Below are positions 58,001-64,000 of a stretch of 64,000 bases of DNA, in pieces; the first letter of the stretch is position 1; every line of letters begins with the position of its first letter. Both the position numbers and the translations under genes were made by a program. The notes beneath the pieces are model-generated. The model saw nothing but the letters and a program-made list of their open reading frames with translations. It was not told where the DNA came from and did no database searches. This DNA is from Gordionus sp. m RMFG-2023 (Eukaryota; Nematomorpha; Gordioida; Chordodea; Parachordodidae), in assembly GCF_954871325.1 (NCBI RefSeq), contig NC_088778.1, positions 30,241,120-30,305,119 of the forward strand, written 5' to 3'.

Positions 58001-61000
58001 AAATCTCAGAGAAAAGTCTTTTTATAAATTCAAATCATAAAATTCTAATATGATTATAATATGTTCTTAATCATAAAATTAAAACTTAATTATAATAAAT
58101 TCTTAGTCATAATATTTATATATTTATACTTTTGTTAATAAAAGTATTGCATTTGCTATAAGAGTTATTTATATTTCGATAATATAATCATTTGTATTAA
58201 TTATAATTGTTAAATTATATATTTTTTAAAAAAATATCGATATCTATAATAAATTTTTAATATAATAATCTGTATAAAATTTATACATTTTAAAATGTAT
58301 TTTATTGTATATTATCATTAAAATAAATACATAGTTAAATAAAGGGATGTTATTTATACTAAAGTATTTTAATAAAACAATAAAATCTATAATAAAATTC
58401 TCTGTAAAATTTTGTTATATGCAAAAATTTAATTAAAATATTTATTTTTAGCATATAAGAAGATAAATTGAGTGATCATAAAAATTGGAGATTGGGGGGG
58501 GGGGTGTGGTGAATTTTCTTTCAGCATCGAAGAGATTGAATTAATTCAATTGAACATTAAACATTGATAAAATTTTTCAGAATAATGCTTTCAGTGGCCT
58601 ATTAGTCATAAATTTGGCAAAAAATTTTGTTATTAATTATTTTTTTCATTTATGCTGGATACTTAAGTGTTAGACACTAATAAAGCACAAAATATTGACA
58701 ACATTTTAGAATTAGTAATTCCAATTGTTCAGCTAACTTTAACAAAGATGATATAAAGATAACTACTGTGGGACCCACCCGAAGGCCGGAGGAAAGAGAG
58801 TTTAGGGGTATTTTAAAACTCCCCTATGGATAAATCCTGGCTATGCCACTGATGGCAATAACCATATATATATTTCAAGAATTAAAATTGAATATTTTGT
58901 TTTAAATAAATAAAATAATTATGTAGAAAAAGAATTTTAAAAAAAATATTATAATATATATTTTAAAAAATAAAATGAAGCTGAAAATAGATATAGAAAT
59001 TTACTAAAAAAAATCAAATGCATAGCTTAAAAATAAAGAAGAGATTGTATAGCATCCATGAATGTTCATACAATTCGAACAGCTGACTTCAACATAATGT
59101 ATCCGAAACAGTATTCTTCACTGGGAACGCCTGTATTTTAGATATATTTTTTCCTCCCCCTATACTTTATTGAACTTTTTCCCTTCTTAAAACTTTATAC
59201 ATAAGATTTATTGGTTGCTTTTTTAAAAAGTATTACCTAAATTATATATACATTTCATCTTATAGATCAAGCTCATTTTTATCTTCTTTTTTAATATATT
59301 GGGTCTATTATATATATATATCAAAGACCTGCAGGCCCTGCCCGGCCCCAAACTTGACTGAGGAAAATTTTTTTTTTAAATACAGGTCGAGCCAAAAAAA
59401 TTTTTTGAATCTGGATTGTATAAATGGTATCTCTGCAGGTCCTCTGAAATTATATATAATATACTGTATCAGAGGCCTGAAGAGGTCAAATTTTGCTCTG
59501 TCAGGGCCTAAATAATTTCTTACAGGTCGAGTTTCATGCCTGCAGATCTCTAAGAAATTTAATTTGTTTTACTCGTCTTCCCTGGGAACTGGAATAGGTT
59601 GCCCTTTATCTTTATCGCTCGGGGGTTTTTTCGCATTTAAGTCTATTAAAGTGACGAGTTTGTGAGAAGCCCTATTCCTATCTTTAGCCAATTTTTGACT
59701 CTTTTTTTGCATTAAGTTTGAGCTTGTTTCCGTAGACGCGGAAGAGAGATTCGATTCATCTTCAGGAATATCTTATTTATTTATTTGACATTTTTACGGA
59801 TGAAAAACATTTAGGGGAAATTTGTCAAAAATTTTGTTTTTATAGGAAATATTAAACCCTAAAAATTATTTTTCCGATATATAATTCCATTTATCTTTGT
59901 ATACAATATATTTTTTTTCTTTCAAATCGATGATATTTTCACTCAATTTATTTTCATAAAATTTTAATATAAAATTTATAAATACAAAATCCTCCAATAC
60001 TTTAGTAAAATTTATTAAAAACTACTTTAAAATGTTGTATATGATCCAATGAAAGTCTTCAAATAATTATTTTTTAATTTATCGAAATAAAAGGGAAGCA
60101 AAATTCGAATTCTAAATGCCACAACCTAAAGAAAAAAAAAATTATATATATAGTTGTTGTATATTTACGTATCAAGAATATTAAATAATTTCCACCAAAT
60201 TTTTAATATAACTTGTTTTGAGATCTTTTTACGCAAGAATATGTATATAATTAAAACTGGACTTCAAAATAAATTTAACTTTTCTGATACAGATATTTTA
60301 TTTTAATTTTATTTTTAAATGTTGTTTGGTGAAACTATGTTTGTTATTTTTCAATTGTGTAGAATGTTTGATGTTGCGGTATATAAGTGATCACCATGGC
60401 CCGGATCGAAAATCCCCGGACAAAATTAATGGCTCTGGGCATCGAATAATAAACCGGGCCATAAAATTCCTTTTATATTTCTTAATTGGTCGGATAGGGT
60501 CATGCTGATTTTCTACCCAATATATCCCATTAATTTCCCGATTAATGTAACTAATTAATCACATGAATATTATAAAGGTGTGTAAACAAAGCAAAAGAAG
60601 AAGAAAAAAATGGAAATTATAAGAATCATTCATTTTATTAGGTATATATCAAAAAATATATAATAAAAGATCAAAATAGGTTTAGGGATTAGTTTTAGAA
60701 GAGGGGTAGAAGTAAGAACTCAATATTTAATCCAGTATACAACCCGGAAGATTTTGCTGATAGATGGGATAAAAGGACATCTATTAGCGAAATCTCGAGG
60801 CTTAGTTTATGGTCAAAATATTGAGCTTTAAGCTGCCGTTTTCAAAAATCGGCTCAAAACGAGCCGTTTAATAACACTAGTAGATAGTAAAAAATAATTT
60901 TTCGAAACTTGCTATTATTTTTTCTGTACTAATATTTTGATAAAATAATTTCCTTTTAAACAAAATATTTATTAAATTCGGGAAAAAAAACTGATTTGAT

Positions 61001-64000
61001 CGATTATTATTAATTAATCACTTATTTTTAAAAATTATTATTAATGGGATAAAGAATATCATTGAAAATTAGTTATAGGGTATCGCCATTAGTTTTGTTG
61101 AGCGGCTCAATTTGAGCCGATTTTTAAAAACGGCTAACTCAATACTTTATCCAGAAAAATATTATGCAAGCCTAAAGATTTTGCTCATAGATGACCCATA
61201 GGATTGAATAACTATTGGAGAAATCTCGACGCTTAGGCAATATTTTGACTATAATGTTGAATTAGTCTTTTTTTAAAAAAATCAACCATAATTGAGACGT
61301 TTAACAACATTAATCACCAACAGAGGGGGGGGGGGTGATACTATTAAATTGAAAAATAAAAATATTTGATATTATTTCTTAAATATTTAAATTAAGTAAA
61401 AATGGCCATAATTATATATGTAGTATTGGAGGATTCATTATTCCATCTCTGGTTTCGCCGATAAATTCTAGAAGCGTCCTTGTTGAAAGAAACCAAGCCA
61501 CTTAACTAATGTTTTTTGGGGAGTTTATAATCTAAAAAAACCGGTTAAAGTAAAATAAATTACCGGGTAAACCGGAGAGATTGGGAAATTGCTTGTGGTG
61601 AGAATTTTTCGGGAGCACGAAAGTTAGGGGAGTAATGGTGGGCGAAGTCGGCACGATATTTATGAGCGCCGTGATGTGCTCGTTATTAACGCCATCGATA
61701 TCGTTAACGCTTTTGTTCCTCTTTTTGTCCGCCTTCGCGTTCGCTCCATAGTAATTCGAAACTTCGGAATGTCTCCGATCCGTCTGCCCCCTATTGAATT
61801 GCAAAAAATTGCTAATTTTTTTCCCCATATTATTTTCGCTGTTTGGCGGGTTTCGCTCGAGAAACGCTTTTTCATCGGGTTCGTTATTAGTGTTCGTTTC
61901 GAGTAAGGGCGTGATGGAATTGGTAGGCGATACCATATGGAAACGCGTTTGAGGCACGGTCAGCAAAAGTGGACCTCCTTTAAGCTTCCTAGCCTGTTCT
62001 TCTAACAATTCCTGCCTTCAAGTTTTTGGGGAAGGGATAAAAAAAACATAATGTACATAACAATTTTATGGTATTCGTTATATTGGAATTATTCTAATCG
62101 ATAAAAATAATTTTTTCTTTATTTTAATTATATAAGACGCTCTTTGATATAAATGTTATTATGTATCTTTAAAAAAAATGTTAAAGAATATGTTTTAGTC
62201 TTTATAAAGTTAATGTGATTAAATTTTTTTTTTAAATGTATCACGTTAAATTGAAAATGAAGGTCCTTTTTTTGTTCTTATATTAATGATTTGTGAATAT
62301 ACAAGAAAGGAAAATTTTTTAAAAATATAGACATACATACATATAGTATAAAATGTATGATGAACGTTTTGAAAACATGAGAATAATTTTAGGATTTGAA
62401 GAAAGTACTAATTCAATTATAATCAATTCACTTTTTTTTTGTGTTTGAGACATATTTCAATTATCATTATCTTATAATTGATATACATTTTTTAGATACT
62501 AATCAATGATTTATCTAAAATAATATGGTTGACGATTTTAAACTAAATTATATGTGTATATTTTTTTGGTATTATTAACAAAAAATTAAAAAAATTTAAA
62601 CACCTGGGTTTCATAAAATTTGACACCATATTTATGTAATTTAAAGAAAATATTTGTATCGTGTCGTGTTTTTTTAAAACACCTGGATCCCGTCAAAGAA
62701 AAAAACAAATCAAATGAATATACAAATTTATAGTTTCTAAATGACCAAACACATTCATTCATCTTATTCATAAAAGAACCACAAGGTGAGATATATCAAA
62801 TAATTGAATACATTCCACCACCCTATCCCTGTTTTTAATCATTTATATGTAGGGATTTTTTCCTAGAGGACACATTCCAAAAAAGCTATACACATTGAAC
62901 AGGAAACATCCAAAGATGCGCTTAATGGGGCTCACATCCCGCTTCTCCTGCACTAATTTTTTTCGCCTTAATTAAAAAAATTACCTTTTTGATTCATGAC
63001 AAATGGTTTTATTTAATTATGCGTAGTTTTAAATAGTGATTGATATATAATTATGGATAATTCGAATCAAAACGAGTTACATAAATAATAATTACATTAT
63101 AAATTTTTAGTATAATAAAATTATATACATAAAATGTCGTATGGGGTTTCGAAATCCATGGGAATTCTGAATCTCTCAATTTTAAATCATTTACCAAGGG
63201 CGATTTAAAAAAATTAAAAACCCGATTTAACAGGAAATGTATTCTAGCATGGGAACTTTAGAACTACTTCTAATTTATATTAATTTTTATAATGATTTTT
63301 CATATAAATTTTAAAAAAATACTAATGTCTATGGCTGAAATAGGCTAAAATTTATAGGATATATACCCTACACATGCTGGAATACAATTCATATTTTTAA
63401 AATGCAAAAATCGCCCTCGATAAAGGATTTAAAATCAAGAGATTCCGAATCCCCATACGACATAATAAAAAATATTTACGAACTAAAAAATAATATAAAA
63501 ACATAATTTTAAAGATAAACATTAATTCCGCCAAAAAAGTAGCAATAGTTAAATTTAAAAATATATAATTGTATGTTCTGCCTAAGGAAAAAGAATTATC
63601 TAAGTTAAAGTGTTTGTAATTCCATTCAATGAGCTAACTTTTTTTAAAAACTCCAAGGTGATAGGCACAGACAGTCTGTTGGTGGAAACGCAAATTGGCG
63701 AAAATATAAAATCCCTGAGGTTTTTATAAAAGTTTAGATTAACAAAAAATTTAAAAATGTAAATCAACGAATAAAAACAAAATATAGAAAATGTAAAACT
63801 GTAAGAAAGAAAAAAAATAAATACAATATATTATATATTAAAAGGAAAGAAAGGGAGAAATTAGAATAAAAAAAGAGGCATAGGAAATGAATTAACGAGA
63901 TAGTAGAAATTTTATTTGATGACATTGATTGAGGTTCTTTGACAAAGGTTTAACCCTTCCCTTTTCAGTTCTTCTGTTTTGACCGTAATTAGTCTGCCCA
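45869..64000 (-). CDS. Unrecognised protein, 5'-incomplete, at least five exons (gene 3)
   Basis: Partial gene from complement(63955..>64000, 61564..62015, 59573..59771, 46980..47056, 45869..46034). All four junctions keep phase: GG|G=Gly, G|AT=Asp, GA|A=Glu, G|AT=Asp. I do not recognise the family. The visible N-terminal part is a charged helix (VKTEELKREGQELLEEQARK), possibly a coiled coil. It is followed by KGGPLLLTVPQTRFHMVSPT and long Ser/Thr/Asn-rich, apparently disordered stretches. No catalytic motif, signal peptide or membrane span is seen. The 3' end is unresolved: the last exon found either splices at GAAAG|GTTTAT (phase 2) or runs on to a stop at 45811. It may continue into gene 2. 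Confidence 0.6.
46076..46276. repeat. Family E MITE, copy E1
   Basis: CAGAGACCTGCAGGCCAGGCC to GGTACCTCTGCAGGTCTCTG. GC-rich subterminal blocks (GCCCGGCCCGG; CCGGGCCGGGCCGGGCC). Flanks ATATAATA and ATATCTAT could be a decayed 8-bp duplication. It starts about 40 bases upstream of a gene 3 exon acceptor. Confidence 0.75.
46374..46603. repeat. Family A MITE, diverged copy A15
   Basis: Left GCAAAATCACTTCCACTTGAG; right AAATCGGCTCAAATGGAGCG then GAATCACTA. Complete length but with diverged arms, in the 945-bp gene 3 intron. Confidence 0.6.
46980..47056 (-). CDS. Gene 3 small exon
   Basis: A 77-base exon. The acceptor is CATTCATAAAAAG|A, phase 2, and the donor AATCAAG|GTTAAC, phase 1. It encodes SLSNAIEPIKDPTKLANLSL. 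It is flanked by a 12.5-kb intron upstream and a 945-bp intron downstream. The support is phase agreement on both sides and a drop in A/T-run content. Confidence 0.5.
47655..47772. repeat. Family C foldback MITE, copy C4
   Basis: CCCTGCATTCACGGACAGAGCG to GCCACGAATTCGTGCCAACAG then TAATGG. Confidence 0.55.
48478..48699. repeat. Family A MITE, copy A16
   Basis: Full-length, CAGTGTTGTTAAACGGTTCG to GAGCCGTTTAACAACATTA. Confidence 0.9.
49074..49169 (+). CDS. Possible 31-residue ORF or exon, unrecognised
   Basis: MAEKIEIILTEELEDPELTS then SRKGTEEKEID-stop. It is a local GC-rich, acidic, codon-like patch within the 12.5-kb gene 3 intron, on the opposite strand. No splice signals or homologues are recognised, and it could be a chance frame. 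Confidence 0.15.
   Translation: MAEKIEIILTEELEDPELTSSRKGTEEKEID
49555..49796. repeat. Family B MITE, copy B2
   Basis: GTCGGCATAGAATTGGAATGC to GGAGCACTCCAATTCTAG. Colinear with the copy at 44.0 kb; about 240 bp. Confidence 0.75.
50152..50402 (+). repeat. (GAAG)n microsatellite
   Basis: About 60 tetranucleotide units, purine-only on the plus strand and nearly perfect to about 50335. Scattered changes (GGTAGG, GAAAG) occur toward the right end. Long Lys/Gly/Arg/Glu and Phe/Leu/Pro/Ser reading frames across it are artefacts of the repeat. Confidence 0.97.
50598..51158. repeat. Family D MITE, copy D3, split by a family A MITE
   Basis: Left arm starts TTTTCAACTTTAGATC and is interrupted at 50649. 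It resumes after 50871 with TATGATTTTATCGGAAATG. The right arm ends CGATTTAAAGTTGAAAA. Removing the family A insert makes the two arms match over their whole length. Confidence 0.7.
50649..50871. repeat. Family A MITE, copy A17, nested in D3
   Basis: TAGTGTTGTTAAATGGCTCG to GAGCCGTTTAACATCACTA. Flanked by TTTGAAAT and ATTGAAAT, an 8-bp duplication with one mismatch. It inserted into an existing family D copy. Confidence 0.88.
53990..55060. mobile_element. Element F, about 1.1 kb with long inverted arms
   Basis: Arms about 90 bp: left contains TATTTATCAAAAAATAGCGCG and AGACAAATTAGCTTGGTTGC; right contains ATAGCCCGCTGCTTGGTTAA and CATTTGATAAAAAAAGTAGC then ACGCTATT. No transposase frame is seen. 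Edges are approximate; probably a non-autonomous DNA transposon. Confidence 0.45.
57284..58851 (+). mobile_element. Decayed hAT transposon with target duplication
   Basis: 1.57 kb. Left TTGTGGCGTAGACAAGG; right CCTGGCTATGCCACTG, i.e. inverse CAGTGGCATAGCC. Flanks ATAGCAAT and ATGGCAAT form an 8-bp duplication with one mismatch. Inside, NCTNERSFPISKRLKTI at about 57850-57900 is the hATC motif, followed by stops. Much of the transposase is deleted. Related to the relic at 14.2 kb by its ends and domain. Confidence 0.82.
59322..59446. repeat. Family E MITE, copy E2
   Basis: CAAAGACCTGCAGGCCCTGCC to GTATCTCTGCAGGTCCTCTG; shorter than E1 by loss of GC-rich interior. Confidence 0.7.
59470..59551. 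repeat. Family E MITE remnant, copy E3
   Basis: CAGAGGCCTGAAGAGG to ATGCCTGCAGATCTCTAAG, only about 80 bp. It lies between E2 and the gene 3 exon at 59573. Confidence 0.55.
59573..59771 (-). CDS. Gene 3 exon
   Basis: The acceptor is AATAAATAAG|AT, phase 1. The frame reads DIPEDESNLSSASTETSS, a Lys-rich part (KKSQKLAKDRNRASHKL), then KKPPSDKDKGQPIPVPRED. The donor is GACGA|GTAAAA, phase 2. It lies 21 bases from a family E MITE on the downstream side, so this exon is closely bordered by repeats. Confidence 0.7.
60715..60879. repeat. Family A MITE, copy A18
   Basis: The left arm is truncated (starts AACTCAATATTTAATCCAG); right end CAAAACGAGCCGTTTAATAAC then ACTA. Confidence 0.75.
61090..61312. 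repeat. Family A MITE, copy A19
   Basis: TAGTTTTGTTGAGCGGCTC to GAGACGTTTAACAACATTA; full-length, moderately diverged. Flanks ATCGCCAT and ATCACCAA may be a decayed duplication. Confidence 0.85.
61564..62015 (-). CDS. Gene 3 exon with charged helix and Ser/Thr/Asn-rich region
   Basis: The acceptor follows a good pyrimidine tract (TTATCCCTTCCCC...CTTGAAG|G). The frame reads QELLEEQARKLKGGPLLL, then a polar stretch with SNYYGANAKADKKRNKS and ending QFPNLSGLP. The donor is CCCG|GTAATT, phase 1. Base composition is clearly more GC-rich than the introns. Confidence 0.75.
62016..63954. other. Gene 3 intron
   Basis: 1.9 kb of AT-rich sequence with one family D MITE. A 61-codon minus-strand frame at 62586-62771 has no splice or domain support. 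Confidence 0.6.
63134..63464. repeat. Family D MITE, best copy (D5)
   Basis: About 330 bp. Left ATGTCGTATGGGGTTTCG then AAATCC, TCTCTCAATTTTAAATC; right AAAATCAAGAGATTCCGAATC then CCCATACGACAT. Perfect outer CGTATGGGG/CCCCATACG ends define the family. Confidence 0.8.
63955..64000 (-). CDS. Gene 3 exon, cut by the window end
   Basis: Fifteen complete codons reading GRLITVKTEELKREG before a donor GAAGG|GTTAAA (phase 2). It was recognised because the next exon at 62015 restores phase and continues the same charged helix (QELLEEQARK). It extends beyond the window. Confidence 0.6.

Larger units (their letters stand above)
47057..59572. other. Gene 3 large intron (12.5 kb)
   Basis: Carries family A, B, C, D, E, F and G elements, the (GAAG)n array and a hAT relic. 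51200-53980 is featureless AT-rich DNA. 56620-57200 is a less AT-rich patch with no open frame, possibly an unrecognised repeat. Confidence 0.5.
59772..61563. other. Gene 3 intron
   Basis: 1.8 kb. It has two family A MITEs, a GC-rich GGCCCGG patch at 60393-60475 and a G-run near 61325. No exon is seen. Confidence 0.65.

Noticed and set aside
61660-61906. Frames of 71 (minus) and 76 (plus) codons
   Set aside because: Shadows of the gene 3 exon at 61564-62015, which has splice-phase support on both sides.

Overview
This is a very AT-rich (roughly three-quarters A+T by eye) animal nuclear DNA window. Three spliced genes all lie on the minus strand, their introns run up to about 14 kb, and they sit in a background of small decayed DNA transposons. 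The best anchor is a NIM1-type (AMPK-related) protein kinase whose exon order, splice phases and C-terminus follow the animal NIM1K family. I cannot name the species. No bacterial, organellar, rRNA, tRNA or CRISPR signal was seen.

Layout. 1-2525: downstream flank with one foldback MITE. 2597-25437: NIM1K-like gene, six coding exons joined in consistent phase, predicted 920 residues, with a 14-kb first intron that holds a decayed hAT transposon (14.2-16.6 kb), other hAT-type ends and several MITEs. 25438-40291: intergenic or 5' region with MITE copies, a LINE 3' fragment at 38.2 kb and a possible 50-residue ORF at 28.9 kb. 40292-43143: gene 2, three exons, 593 residues, unrecognised, Asn/Ser/Asp-rich. 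43144-64000: gene 3, at least five exons, its 5' end beyond the window, unrecognised, with a helical charged segment. Its 12.5-kb intron (47.1-59.6 kb) holds MITEs, a (GAAG)n microsatellite of about 250 bp and a second hAT relic with a near-perfect target duplication.

The commonest repeat is a foldback hAT MITE of about 225 bp (called family A here), with about 19 copies or fragments and about half of them between 39 and 51 kb. Copies flanked by 8-bp duplications assign it to the hAT superfamily. One copy sits inside an older MITE (family D), which gives a relative age. Other families are B (CTAGAATTGGAGTGC ends), C (GAATTCG-bearing arms), D (CGTATGGGG ends), E (CTGCAGG ends), F (54-55 kb), G and H. 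All names are mine.

The most interesting points are the NIM1K protein's CAAX-type C-terminus, its insertion of about 120 residues in the kinase C-lobe, its long new N-terminal region, the two unrecognised proteins, and the layered, datable MITE landscape. I saw no convincing undescribed multi-gene system.
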